From: Planctomycetota bacterium | GTDB lineage: Bacteria > Planctomycetota > UBA1135 > UBA2386 | Assembly (NCBI GenBank): GCA_020848735.1 | Contig: JADLHO010000165.1 | Coordinates: forward strand, 1 to 52,977 | Length of the DNA: 52,977 bases | Reading direction: 5' to 3' | Shown here: positions 1 through 8,776 of the stretch, piece after piece | How positions within the stretch are numbered: position 1 is the first letter of the stretch | Layout of the letters: each line of letters opens with the position of its first letter | Notes under the pieces: model-generated | What the model was told of the DNA's origin: nothing | What the model saw: only the letters and a program-made list of their open reading frames with translations | Database searches by the model: none | Made by a program: the position numbers and the translations under genes

Positions 1-821
1 ACCGGGCCATAGGCGTCGAAGCCGCCGAGGCGCTGCGCGAGCTTGTAGCCGATGTTGCCGGCGTCGAGATCGGGGAAGACGAGGACGTTGGCGCGGCCCT
101 GCACGGGGCTGTCCTTCGCCTTGCGTGCGGCGACCTCGGGCACGATGGCCGCGTCGAGCTGGAGCTCACCGTCGGCGCAGATCCCGGGATTGGCGGCGCG
201 GAAGAGCGTGAAGGCCTCGCGCACCTTGTCGACACGCGGGTGCTCGGCGCTGCCGCGCGTGGAGAAGGAGAGGAAGGCGACGCGCGGCTCGTCGCCGGTC
301 AGCGTGCGGTAGGTCTGCGCGGTCGTGCGCGCGATGTCCGCGAGGCCCGCGGCATCCGGATCGGGGAGGACGGCGCCGTCGGCGAAGGCGAAGACGGTCT
401 CGCCGCGCACCATGAGGAAGCAGGACGAGACGAGCTTGGTGCCGGGTGCCGTGCCGACCGCGCGCAGGCCGGCGCGGATCACGTGCGCCGTCGCCGTCGC
501 GGCGCCGCACACGCACGCATCCGCCTCGCCCAACGCGACGAGGGCCGCGCCGAAGAAGATGCGATCGCCGGCGAGGTCGCGCGCCTCGGCCTCGCTCACG
601 CCCTTGCTCGCGAGGCGCGCGTGGAAGTGGCGGGCGGCGTCGTCGAAGCGCGCGTGGGCACGCGGGTCTTCGACCCAGATCGGCCGCGCGAGCCCTTCCT
701 GCTCCAGGATCCGGCGCGCCGCCTGGATGCGGGTGTCGTCGGTCTCCGGGAGTGCGATGCGACGGCGCAGCTCACGCGCGCGCGCACGCAGGCGCACGAC
801 GACGGGCGGGAGCGCGTTCAC
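1..821 (-). CDS. pta: Phosphate acetyltransferase (phosphate acyltransferase family), 3' end outside window
   Basis: Interconverts acyl-CoA plus phosphate with acyl phosphate plus CoA in the cytoplasm; acetyl-CoA is the usual substrate. The 273 residues in the window begin IALPETDD near residue 22 and carry the family blocks [20 protein letters not shown], a DGELQLDAA stretch, and [16 protein letters not shown] near the cut end. Families of this type are about 320-340 residues, so roughly the last 50-60 lie beyond base 1. The start is GTG at 821, whose GTGA overlaps the TGA of the upstream AtuA-like small gene, a classic coupling overlap. It is the last visible gene of a leftward three-gene operon. 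A phosphate butyryltransferase role is possible, because the AtuA neighbours suggest branched or longer acyl-CoA chemistry; the DGELQ block favours Pta. Confidence 0.88.
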   Translation of the reverse strand, partial: MNALPPVVVRLRARARELRRRIALPETDDTRIQAARRILEQEGLARPIWVEDPRAHARFDDAARHFHARLASKGVSEAEARDLAGDRIFFGAALVALGEADACVCGAATATAHVIRAGLRAVGTAPGTKLVSSCFLMVRGETVFAFADGAVLPDPDAAGLADIARTTAQTYRTLTGDEPRVAFLSFSTRGSAEHPRVDKVREAFTLFRAANPGICADGELQLDAAIVPEVAARKAKDSPVQGRANVLVFPDLDAGNIGYKLAQRLGGFDAYGP

Positions 822-1135
822 GGCACGTCGATCTCCATCTGCAGCAGCGCGAGGCCGTGGGTCTTGCCCTGGGCATCGCTCTTGAGGCTCTCGCTGCCGC
901 CGCCGCCGAGGCTGTCGTGGAGGATGAAGTTGAGCGCGAGGAGATTGGGCGCCTCGTAGCGCTCGACCTCGCCCTTGCAGATCGCCGCGAAGTGGCGCTT
1001 CACGCGCTCGACCGTGAGCTCACGCCGGATGAGCTCGTAGTCCGCCGCGGTGCGGACGAAGACACCGACGTTGCTGCCATCGCCCTTGTCGCCGGAGCGG
1101 GCTTCCGCGAAGTCGCCGAGTTTGCGCTTGGTCAT
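818..1135 (-). CDS. AtuA-like small protein (ferredoxin-fold C-terminal domain)
   Basis: A 105-residue protein matching the small domain that in some bacteria is fused to the end of AtuA (acyclic terpene utilisation) proteins. It opens with the family signature [14 protein letters not shown] at about residues 13-26 and has a later conserved block [16 protein letters not shown] at about 64-79. AtuA-family proteins are tied genetically to citronellol/geraniol and leucine-type catabolism, but the reaction is not settled. It sits 9 bases after the large AtuA gene and overlaps pta by 4 bases. Here the two AtuA domains are separate genes and probably form a complex. Cytoplasmic; no signal peptide. 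Confidence 0.85.
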   Translation of the reverse strand: MTKRKLGDFAEARSGDKGDGSNVGVFVRTAADYELIRRELTVERVKRHFAAICKGEVERYEAPNLLALNFILHDSLGGGGSESLKSDAQGKTHGLALLQMEIDVP

Positions 1136-1144
1136 GGCCGTTCC

Positions 1145-2506
1145 TCACACCGTCTCGACGTGCACCGAGGTCGTCACCTTGTCCTTGCCGAGCAACGCGG
1201 GCCAGTAGCTGACGATTTCGCTGGCCTTGGGGCGCCCGCCGGCGAAGCCGGTGACGCCGGGCGGACCGCTCGTGACCAGCGGCACGATCTCCATGCCGAA
1301 GCGGTCGACCTTCTTCTGGTCGTGGTCCTTCACGCCGATGCGCAGCACCACCTCGGGTGGCTCGCAGGGCGCGACGATCCCGGCGTGGCAGACGCCCGTG
1401 CCGAGCAGCTCGACGGTCTTCTGCTCCTCGGTGAAGCGGACGCCGTCGAGAGCGAGGCGGTCGAAGACGATGCGCGCGCAGAGCTTCGCCTTCTCGACCG
1501 CATCGGGGCCGGCCACGACGAGCTGGCCGACGGCCTTGTAGCCGTTCTGCCAGGAGATCGAGACCTTGAAGGTCTTGGTCGGTGGGCCCCCGCGCACGCC
1601 GCTGACCTTCACGCGGTCCTTGCCGTCCTCGGTGACGATCGCCGAGGTGAAGTCCGCCGTGCAGTCGGGTCCGAGATAGCGCGTGGGGTCGCCCATCTCG
1701 TAGAGGAGCTGGTGGATCACGCTCGAGCGGTCGACGACGCCGCCGGTGCCGTCGTGCTTGCAGATCCAGAAGGTGCCGTCGGGGCGGGCATCGACGATCG
1801 GATAGCCGATGTTGGCCCAGCCGCCGATCTCCTTCCACCGCGTGGAGTTGCCGCCCGTGCACTGCGCGCCGCACTCGACGATGTGCCCCGCGATCGTCGC
1901 GGCGGCGAGCTTGTCGTAGTCGCTCGTCGACCAGCCGAACTCGTGGAGCATGGGGCCCGCGACGAGCGCCGGATCGGTGATGCGACCGCCGATGACGATG
2001 TCCGCTCCGGCCGCGAGGCATTGCGCCACCGCGGGAGCGCCGATGTAGACGTTCGCGCTCGAGATGCGATCGCGGATCGCGCCGAGCGGGCGACCGTCGT
2101 CCATGTTGCGCAGCGGTTCACCACCGGCGAGCAACTCGTCGATGCGCGGCAGGATGTCGTCGCCCTCGATGATGCCGACCTTCAGGCCCTTGCAGCCCTT
2201 CTTCCGCGCGAGCTCCAGCACGGCCGCGAGGCAGGCGCGTGGATTCACGCCGCCGGCATTGGCGACGATCTTGATCCCCTTGTGGTGCGCCTCGGGCAGG
2301 ATGCGATCGAGCAGCTTCAGGAAGTCGGTCGCGTAACCCATCTGCGGGTTCCGCGACCTGAGCTTCTGCATGATGCTCATCGTCACCTCGGCCAGATAGT
2401 CGAGGGCGAGGTAGTGGATCGGACCCTCGCGGACGAGGCGCACGGGGCCGAGGATCGAGTCACCCCAGAAACCCTGGCCGTTGGCGATCAGCAGGCGGTC
2501 TCGCAT
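1145..2506 (-). CDS. AtuA-family protein (acyclic terpene utilisation / DUF1446), large subunit
   Basis: A 453-residue cytoplasmic protein of the AtuA family. The start is placed at ATG 2506 because the family opens with a glycine-rich strand, here IANGQGFWGDS at residues 7-17; the open frame continues upstream without family similarity. Other visible family blocks are KIVANAGGVNP, a GADIVIGGRITDPALV stretch and HEFGWS. AtuA proteins are required for growth on acyclic terpenes in pseudomonads, but their enzymology is unclear. It heads an operon with the small AtuA domain and pta. No Shine-Dalgarno is visible; a TATCCT hexamer lies 29 bases upstream. The exact substrate cannot be read from sequence. 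Confidence 0.85.
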   Translation of the reverse strand: MRDRLLIANGQGFWGDSILGPVRLVREGPIHYLALDYLAEVTMSIMQKLRSRNPQMGYATDFLKLLDRILPEAHHKGIKIVANAGGVNPRACLAAVLELARKKGCKGLKVGIIEGDDILPRIDELLAGGEPLRNMDDGRPLGAIRDRISSANVYIGAPAVAQCLAAGADIVIGGRITDPALVAGPMLHEFGWSTSDYDKLAAATIAGHIVECGAQCTGGNSTRWKEIGGWANIGYPIVDARPDGTFWICKHDGTGGVVDRSSVIHQLLYEMGDPTRYLGPDCTADFTSAIVTEDGKDRVKVSGVRGGPPTKTFKVSISWQNGYKAVGQLVVAGPDAVEKAKLCARIVFDRLALDGVRFTEEQKTVELLGTGVCHAGIVAPCEPPEVVLRIGVKDHDQKKVDRFGMEIVPLVTSGPPGVTGFAGGRPKASEIVSYWPALLGKDKVTTSVHVETV

Positions 2507-2535
2507 CGTTTGAGCTTCGTCGTGGAGCGCGGCCG

Positions 2536-2541
2536 AGGATA
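2536..2541 (-). promoter_or_regulatory. Putative -10 element of the AtuA-pta operon
   Basis: Read on the minus strand the hexamer is TATCCT followed by CGGCCGCG, 29 bases before the ATG at 2506. The same TATCCTCG word precedes genes starting at 42350 and 47035. No convincing -35 hexamer is visible. Confidence 0.35.
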
Positions 2542-2585
2542 GCGCGCGCTCCGCGACGATCCGCGGGCGAGTTCGCGAGCGACGC

Positions 2586-4280
2586 TCAGTCGATCGGTCG
2601 GGTCGGTGCGGCCGCACCCGCCGCGACGCGCGCGTTGCCACGCAGCACGCTGACGCCCGGCAGCTTGGTCAGGTCGGGGATCTCCTCGCCGACGACCGAG
2701 GCGCTCGCGCTGCGATAACGCTGCGGCGCGGGCGTGGACGGGCTGCGCTGATCGTCGCGCGGACGGAGCCGTGGCACCGGCGGAGCGGCGGGCGTCGCGG
2801 CCTGCGGCGGACTCGCGGGGGTCGCGGCCTCGGCCGCGGCACTCGCCCGCATCGGGTTCGGCTCGGGAGGAGCCGCGGAACGCGAGGTCGCCTTCGGCGC
2901 GGCGGCGCGGTCCGAGCGCAGTCCGACGCTGCCGCCGGGCACGTCGGAGGTGCCGGGACGACGGTTCGCAGGTGCCGCGGGCTGCGGGGCGCGCGGAGTC
3001 GGCGCCGCCGGGGCAGCCGCGCGCGGCGCCTGGGTGCGTTGGGCCTGCGGCCTGGCCGGGGCGGCCGGCTTCGTCTTGGCCTGGCTCGGCTGTGCCGTCG
3101 CGATGCTGCGCGCGACCGACGCGGCCGGCGCGGTGACCGTCGAGTCGTTGCGGCCCGACTCCGGGTGGACCGGCGCGCGCAGCGATGCGCGTGCGGGTGC
3201 CGGGGTGGCGAGGACCGGCGGCGCCTGCGTGACGACGCGCTGCGCCGCCGCGAGCTGCCGCTCCTCGTCGATGCGATCGCGTTCGATGTCGATCATCGTC
3301 TGACCGAAGAGCCGCGAGATGACGAAGATCGGAACCACGACCAGGGGCCCGACGACCGAGATCACGAGATAGAGCGCCGAGCCCGCGGTGAGCCAGAAGG
3401 ACACCGCGGCCGGAGCCATGAGCACGAAGGACGCGAGCACCGCGACGAAGTAGCGCGGCCCCGCACGACGGATGTTGGAGAAGAGGGCCATGGGGGAGAG
3501 GCAGGCCCAGTCGTCGCGCGTCTGGCGCATCGCGAGCGCCATCGGCAGCAACGTCCCGCCGACCGCGAACGCGGACGCGATCGCGCTGATCCCGACGTCC
3601 GTGAAGGTGGCGAGGGCGAGGCCGGGGCCGAGGAAGAGGGCCGAGAGGACGGTGCCGTCGACGAGGAAGCGACCCGCTTCACGCGCCAACGCGCCGAAGG
3701 AGGGCACCTCGGGGGCGTCGTCGAGGCCCTGACTCGCTTCGACGAGGATGCGTCGACCGAGCGCGCCGATGAGACCGACGACCGAGAGTGCGGGGACGAG
3801 TGCGATCAGCGGCAGCAACAGCGAGTTGTGCACGCCCGCGGTGAGGATGCCGCCGAGGCCGACGACCAACGGGAAGGTCACCGTGGCGACGACCACCGTC
3901 AGCGGCATGTGGTCCTGGAACAGGAAGCGGAACGCGTCGGCGATCCAGTCGATCAGCCGACGCGCCGCATGAGGACCCGACGCATGAAGACCCGACGCAT
4001 GAAGACCCGACGCGTTCGCGAGCCCCTCGGCCGCGGGCAGTTCGACCGGCACTCCGGCGGCGAGCAGCAGATTGAAGGCGCGGCGGCGGAGGTTCGTGTC
4101 ATGGATGTGACCGAACGCGCGGCGGGCCTCATCGCGACGATCGAGTTCGACGCAGATCTGGATCAGCTCCAGCCAGGTGCGGTCGCTGTCCATGCCGTTC
4201 TCGATGGTGCGATGGAGCGATGCGTACCGCATCTCCGGCGACAGCCGGGCAGGGGGAGCAGTGATGGTCTCCGTCTTCAC
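2586..4280 (-). CDS. Membrane protein with N-terminal helical region and long Pro/Ala-rich tail, function unknown
   Basis: A 564-residue protein not assigned to a named family. The start is GTG 4280, preceded at good spacing by AGAGGA. Residues 1-70 are helical and TPR-like (paired helices around WLELIQICVELDRRDEARRAF). A five-residue repeat, ASGLH/ASGPH, follows at about 91-106. Several hydrophobic segments lie at roughly 125-325, beginning MPLTVVVATVTFPLVVG, in an arrangement like DUF4013-type integral membrane proteins. The final 210 residues are low-complexity Pro/Ala/Arg/Ser, surely disordered, ending in a short ordered-looking block near EEIPDLTKLPGVSVLRG. It might scaffold something at the inner membrane, but no catalytic motif is visible. 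It is separated by 79 bases from the AtuA operon and diverges from the DUF1080 lipoprotein at 4460. Confidence 0.7.
   Translation of the reverse strand: MKTETITAPPARLSPEMRYASLHRTIENGMDSDRTWLELIQICVELDRRDEARRAFGHIHDTNLRRRAFNLLLAAGVPVELPAAEGLANASGLHASGLHASGPHAARRLIDWIADAFRFLFQDHMPLTVVVATVTFPLVVGLGGILTAGVHNSLLLPLIALVPALSVVGLIGALGRRILVEASQGLDDAPEVPSFGALAREAGRFLVDGTVLSALFLGPGLALATFTDVGISAIASAFAVGGTLLPMALAMRQTRDDWACLSPMALFSNIRRAGPRYFVAVLASFVLMAPAAVSFWLTAGSALYLVISVVGPLVVVPIFVISRLFGQTMIDIERDRIDEERQLAAAQRVVTQAPPVLATPAPARASLRAPVHPESGRNDSTVTAPAASVARSIATAQPSQAKTKPAAPARPQAQRTQAPRAAAPAAPTPRAPQPAAPANRRPGTSDVPGGSVGLRSDRAAAPKATSRSAAPPEPNPMRASAAAEAATPASPPQAATPAAPPVPRLRPRDDQRSPSTPAPQRYRSASASVVGEEIPDLTKLPGVSVLRGNARVAAGAAAPTRPID
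3967..4011. repeat. Three tandem copies of a 15-bp unit
   Basis: The unit GCATGAAGACCCGAC occurs three times head to tail on the plus strand; the first copy differs by one base (GAGGACC for GAAGACC). It lies inside the membrane-protein gene and encodes the pentapeptide repeat ASGLH on the minus strand. Because 15 is a multiple of three, copy-number change would keep the frame. Confidence 0.9.
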
Positions 4281-4459
4281 GGGATCCTCTTCGTTGGATG
4301 GAAAGTGGTGGCACTCCGCGTTTCGACCAGGAGCGTCGCGGTCTTGAACGGTCGTCCCGGGGCGGGACCATGCGCTGTCCGATTCCTGGACGAGACCGCG
4401 CTCGCTCCGCGCCTTCCGCCGCGCATTGCGCCATCGCCGTCGCGCGCCACGATGCGCAC

Positions 4460-5143
4460 ATGCGTGTCTCCTCGCTGCGCCGCGCGTCGTGGTGCTCGTC
4501 CTGCGTCGTGTTCCTGATCGCGTGTGCGGCTCCCGCGGCCGGCGACGACGAGACGGCCGCCGCGCCGCGGTCCGGATCCTGGACCGAGCTCTTCGATGGT
4601 CGGGCGCTCGGCGACTTCGCTCCGACCGCGTTCGGCGGCGAGGGCGAGGTGCGCATCGAGGACGGCCGCATCGTCCTGGAGCAGGGCGGCCCGCTCACGG
4701 GAATCACCTGGCGGGGCGCGGCCCTGCCCACCGGCGACTACGAGTTCGAGCTGCGGGCCACGCGACTCGCGGGCAACGACTTCTTCTGCGCTCTCACGCT
4801 GCCGGTCGGTTCGGGTCACGCGTCGCTCGTGCTCGGCGGTTGGGGCGGCACGCTCTGCGGCATCTCGAGTCTCGATGGACTCGATGCGTCGGAGAACGAG
4901 ACGACCCGCTTCCTCGGCTTCGAGACCGGTCGTGAGTACCGCGTGCGCGTCGCGGTCGATGCCGCGCGCCTGCGCGCCTGGCTCGACGACGAGCCGATCG
5001 TCGACGTCCCGATCGCGGGTCGACGGGTGACGGTGCGACCCGAGGTCGCGCTCAGCCGACCGGTGGGGATCGCCGCCTTCGCCACGCGCGCCGCGTTCCG
5101 CGCGATCCGCTGGCGCCCGCTCGCGCGCGTCAACGAACGGTGA
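4460..5143 (+). CDS. Lipoprotein with a DUF1080-like (3-keto-disaccharide hydrolase fold) domain
   Basis: A 227-residue predicted lipoprotein. The start at ATG 4460 is chosen because it gives an arginine-bearing n-region, a hydrophobic core and the lipobox LIAC near residues 19-22; longer frames add non-signal sequence. After the anchor comes a concanavalin-like domain opening WTELFDGRALGDF, the usual opening phrase of DUF1080, then an EDGRIVLEQGG strand and the paired DYEFELRATRL and EYRVRVAVDA strands. DUF1080 domains are abundant in Planctomycetota and some act as 3-keto-glycoside hydrolases; activity here is inferred. It diverges from the membrane protein gene (179-base gap) and its stop overlaps the convergent HlyD gene by 14 bases. 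Confidence 0.75.
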   Translation: MRVSSLRRASWCSSCVVFLIACAAPAAGDDETAAAPRSGSWTELFDGRALGDFAPTAFGGEGEVRIEDGRIVLEQGGPLTGITWRGAALPTGDYEFELRATRLAGNDFFCALTLPVGSGHASLVLGGWGGTLCGISSLDGLDASENETTRFLGFETGREYRVRVAVDAARLRAWLDDEPIVDVPIAGRRVTVRPEVALSRPVGIAAFATRAAFRAIRWRPLARVNER

Positions 5144-6344
5144 CGGGTGCGCCCTCGACGACGAGGGCGCTCGGGTGGAGCACGACGCGCTCGCCCTCGC
5201 TCAGTCCGGCGAGGACCTCCGCGTGCAGGCCGTCCTGGCGGCCCGGTTCGAGCGGACGCCGGTGCGCGAGGCCGTCGTCGCCGACGACGAAGACGGTGTG
5301 CGCCCCGTCCTCCACGAAGAGCGCGCCGCTCGGGACGAGGAGGCGGTCGTCGGCGCGGTCGACCTCGATCTCGAGTTCGACGCGATAGCCGTCGCCGAGC
5401 ACCGACCAGGCGCCTCGGTCACCGACGGGATCGAGGAGCACGTCGACGCGTTGCTCCTCCACGCCGAGTGCGGAGACCTTGGTGTAGCCCGAAGGCTCGA
5501 CGCGGCGCACGACCGCCGCGAGCTCGCCCTGGACCCGCTCGTCGTTGCGCGTGCGGAAGCCGGTGAGGCGGACGGGCTGCCCGGGGCGCACGAGGACCGC
5601 GTCCTGGGAGAGCAGATCGGCCACGACCTCGAGCGCGCGCAGGTCGCCGAGCTCGAGGATCGCGGCCCCGGCCTCGATCGGCCCCGCCGACTCGCGGTGC
5701 ACGCGCAGCACGACGCCGTCGATCGGCGAACGGAGCACGCGTTCGCGGGCGGTCGCGCCGGGCGCCGTGTCGTCGCGCAGCGCCGCCGCCGCGACCTCGA
5801 CCTCGAACTCCGCGACGCGGCAGCCGAACTCGGCGGCGTGCATCGCCTCGCGACGGCTCGTCGCGGTGCGGCGCGCGTCGTCTTCACGCACGCTCGTCTC
5901 GACGCCGCTCCGCACGAGTTCGCCCACGCGGGCGAGCTCGGCGTCGGCGAACTCGAGCTCGGCGACCGTCTGGGCGAGGCGGGCCTTCGTCTCGTCGACC
6001 GCGGCGCGTGCGCGCGCGAGCCGTGCCTCGGCCTCGGCGCGGCTGCGTTCGTCGAGCGGCACGACGGGCGTGGGCTCGAGCACGGCGACGTGCGTCTCCC
6101 CGGCCGCGACGGGATCGCCGGCCTTCAGCGAGGTCCGACGGAGCAGACCGCGCACCGGCGCGTGCACCGTGAAGCGATCGCGCACGCGCGTGCGACCGTC
6201 GTCCTCCACGGTGAGGATGAGCGCGCCGCGTCGCACGACGGCTGCATCGACGATGACGGGAGTCGGCTGCAACGCAGCGGCGACGGCGATGCCGAGACCG
6301 GTGAGCAGGGCGATGCCGATCGCGTGCCGGAGGCGGAACTTCAT
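5130..6344 (-). CDS. HlyD/MacA-type periplasmic adaptor subunit
   Basis: A 404-residue membrane-fusion protein. Residues 8-25 form one N-terminal transmembrane helix (IGIALLTGLGIAVAA). A lipoyl-like half motif follows (VHAPVRGLLRRTSLKAGDPV, about 64-83), then an alpha-helical hairpin rich in Ala/Glu/Arg (about 98-200), the second lipoyl half (LRSPIDGVVLRVH) and beta-barrel domains ending in the typical GLSEGERVVLHPS. It links an inner-membrane transporter to the outer envelope. It is the third gene of a leftward operon with the ABC ATPase and FtsX-type permease, 52 bases after the permease. No TolC-like gene is present in the window. Its end overlaps the convergent lipoprotein gene by 14 bases. 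Confidence 0.9.
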   Translation of the reverse strand: MKFRLRHAIGIALLTGLGIAVAAALQPTPVIVDAAVVRRGALILTVEDDGRTRVRDRFTVHAPVRGLLRRTSLKAGDPVAAGETHVAVLEPTPVVPLDERSRAEAEARLARARAAVDETKARLAQTVAELEFADAELARVGELVRSGVETSVREDDARRTATSRREAMHAAEFGCRVAEFEVEVAAAALRDDTAPGATARERVLRSPIDGVVLRVHRESAGPIEAGAAILELGDLRALEVVADLLSQDAVLVRPGQPVRLTGFRTRNDERVQGELAAVVRRVEPSGYTKVSALGVEEQRVDVLLDPVGDRGAWSVLGDGYRVELEIEVDRADDRLLVPSGALFVEDGAHTVFVVGDDGLAHRRPLEPGRQDGLHAEVLAGLSEGERVVLHPSALVVEGAPVTVR

Positions 6345-6396
6345 GGGTGACGTCGACGGGATGGGTGGATTCCGGGGTCCGCTCGGGCGACGGGGC

Positions 6397-8769
6397 TCAG
6401 TCGCGGCTCTTCAGCACCTCGATCACGTCGATGCGCTCGAGCCGTCGCCAGGCGACGAAGCCGGCGATGGCGGATGCGGCGAGCACGGTCAGCGTCGCGA
6501 GTGCGTAGGTCCACGGTTCGATCACGAAGGGCAGGCGGAGCTGTTCGGTGTCGAGGGAGTCCATCAGGCCCGCGGCGCCGAGGCGTCCGAGCAGGAGTCC
6601 GAGCGGGATCGCGACGATCGTCAGCACCGCGATCTCGCCGAGCAGGATCGCGGTGACCTCGCGTCGGCGGAAGCCGAGCACGCGCAGGCTCGCGAGCTCC
6701 CGCGATCGCTCGGCCAGCGTGATGCGCGCGGCGTTGTAGAGGACGCCCAGAGCCATCACGAGCGCGAAGCCGAGGTTGATCGTCAACGACGTGCCGAGGT
6801 TCTCGTCGACCATCGCGCGGAAGGCGGCGATCGCGTGGCCGCGCTCGGCGATCCCGGCGATCCGTGGCGTGAGCTTCACGCGCGCGTGCAGGGCCGGCAG
6901 CGCATCGTCGTCGACGAGCAGCCATGCGCCGTTCATCGACGGCGTCTCGCCGAGGAGGCGGCAGAGCGGCTCGAGCCCGAGATAGGCGGAGTTGCCGATG
7001 AAGGTCTCGGCGATGCGCGACACGGTCACCACGCGCCGGCGCCGCGCGCCCTCGCGGACCTCGACCTCCACCGTGTCGCCGACGCGCACCGCGAGCCGCT
7101 GCGCGAGCTTGCGCGGCAACACGATGCCGTCGCCGCGCGGCGTGACCTCGCGCAGGTCGACGTCGAGCACCGCCTGCAGCGTGGCACCGTCTTGGATGCC
7201 GGTGATCGCGACGTCGTCGTGCCGCGGTCCATGACGCAGGCGGACCGCCACGGTCCGGAAGGGCTCGGCGCGGCGCACGCCCGGCAGCTGGCGGAGCTCG
7301 GCGAGGGCGCCGAGCGCGCGCGGCTCGCCGAGCACGACGGTGACGTCCTCGCGCTGCTGCAGGCCGAACTGCACGTTCATCGCGAGACGGATCGAACCGA
7401 ACGCGAAGGTGCTGATCACGACGAGGGCCGTGGTCATGGCGATGCCGAGGATCGAGGTCGCGGCGCGTCCCGGTCGGCGTTCGATCTCGCGCAGCACCAT
7501 GCGCGTCGCGGGCGAGACGAGTCGCGCGAGGCCGAATCGTTCGAGCAGCGTCGCGCGGTAGACCGCCGGTGCCGGGGGTCGCATCGCCTCGGCAGGCGGA
7601 AGTCGGATCGCGCCGCGGATCGCGCCGGCGGCGCCGAGCGCTCCGGCCAGCACGGCGATCCCGGCACCGCGGACCAGCTCGGACTGCGGCATCGACCAGA
7701 GCAGCTCGGGGAAGCGGTAGTAGGCGCCGTACATCCCGCACATCGCGCTGCCGAGCCACGCGGCGAGGGCGAGGCCGGGGCCGAGGCCCGCGGCGACGAC
7801 GAGCGCGACGAGCTTGCCGTAATGCAGGCCGATCTCGGTGCTGCGGTAACCGACCGCCTTCAACGCGGCGATCTGCTCGCGTTGACCGGCGACGACGCGC
7901 CCGATCACGACGTTGAGCAGGAAGGCCGCGACGATCAGGAACATCGTCGGCACGAGGGTCCCGAAGGTGCCCAGCTGCTGCAGCTCGTTGGCGAGGAACG
8001 ACTCGCTCAGCTGATCGGCGCGTGCGTAGCTGCCGAGCCCACCCCAGTCCTCGAGCACGCGGTCGACCTGCGCGAGCACCTCGGGGAGCGTGGCGTGGCG
8101 GTCGACGCGCAGGACGGCGTCGGAGAACGCGCCGTCGAAGTCGAAGGCGTGCGCGAGAGCCTTGCGCGAGAGCCAGAGTACGCCGAAACGGCGGTCGTCG
8201 GGCAGGACCTGCCCCGGCCCGAGCGCGTAGATGAACTCGGGTGAGAGCGCCGTGCCGACGACGCGAAGCACGCTGTGCTTGCCGTCGATGAGGGCGACGA
8301 GGCGATCGCCGAGGCGCAGGCCATGGGCGGTCGCGAAGGCCTCGAGCACCACGGCCTCGTCGCCGCGGCCCGCGGCGGGCAGGCGACCGTCGCGCAGGTG
8401 GAGATCGTTGACCAGCGGTCGCCCGTCGTCGGGGAGCGAGAGGAGACGGCCGGTGACGGCATCGGCCATGCCGGGCACGTCGAGGACGACGTCGGCCACG
8501 ATGCGGGTCTGCACGGCCTGCACGCCCTCGATCGCGCGGAGGCGATCCGCGACGTGCTCGGGTGCGCGGACCAGCGGCGCGAATACGTCGGCGAAGCGCG
8601 CCCGCGCGTAGTGGTCGGCGCGCGCGCGATCGAGCGCGAGCATCGTCGTGCGCATGCCGAGGAAGAGGCCGATGCCGCAGGCGAGGACGAGGGCGATCGC
8701 GCCGAGCTGTCCGCTCATGCGCAGTGCATCGCGGAGCACCTTCACGTCGAGCGCGGCGAGGAGCTTCAT
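6397..8769 (-). CDS. ABC transporter permease with two FtsX-like domains (MacB/LolCE superfamily)
   Basis: A 790-residue inner-membrane permease. There is a first transmembrane helix at about residues 21-42, a large periplasmic domain at 45-265, three helices in 270-390, a second helix-plus-periplasmic unit starting near 435, and a final helix cluster after about 655. This is the duplicated FtsX layout of 8 helices in one chain. The cytoplasmic coupling motif REQIAALKAVGYRSTEIG is visible near 297-314, and its partner SRELASLRVLGFRRREV occurs late in the protein. Members of this superfamily act as mechanotransmission devices for lipoproteins, lipids, peptides or drugs; the substrate is unknown. 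The gene follows the ATPase gene by 7 bases. Confidence 0.9.
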   Translation of the reverse strand: MKLLAALDVKVLRDALRMSGQLGAIALVLACGIGLFLGMRTTMLALDRARADHYARARFADVFAPLVRAPEHVADRLRAIEGVQAVQTRIVADVVLDVPGMADAVTGRLLSLPDDGRPLVNDLHLRDGRLPAAGRGDEAVVLEAFATAHGLRLGDRLVALIDGKHSVLRVVGTALSPEFIYALGPGQVLPDDRRFGVLWLSRKALAHAFDFDGAFSDAVLRVDRHATLPEVLAQVDRVLEDWGGLGSYARADQLSESFLANELQQLGTFGTLVPTMFLIVAAFLLNVVIGRVVAGQREQIAALKAVGYRSTEIGLHYGKLVALVVAAGLGPGLALAAWLGSAMCGMYGAYYRFPELLWSMPQSELVRGAGIAVLAGALGAAGAIRGAIRLPPAEAMRPPAPAVYRATLLERFGLARLVSPATRMVLREIERRPGRAATSILGIAMTTALVVISTFAFGSIRLAMNVQFGLQQREDVTVVLGEPRALGALAELRQLPGVRRAEPFRTVAVRLRHGPRHDDVAITGIQDGATLQAVLDVDLREVTPRGDGIVLPRKLAQRLAVRVGDTVEVEVREGARRRRVVTVSRIAETFIGNSAYLGLEPLCRLLGETPSMNGAWLLVDDDALPALHARVKLTPRIAGIAERGHAIAAFRAMVDENLGTSLTINLGFALVMALGVLYNAARITLAERSRELASLRVLGFRRREVTAILLGEIAVLTIVAIPLGLLLGRLGAAGLMDSLDTEQLRLPFVIEPWTYALATLTVLAASAIAGFVAWRRLERIDVIEVLKSRD

Positions 8770-8776
8770 CGTGCGA

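Noticed and set aside
446..2542. Long plus-strand frame opposite the AtuA-pta operon
   Set aside because: No motifs; the minus strand carries three recognisable coupled genes.
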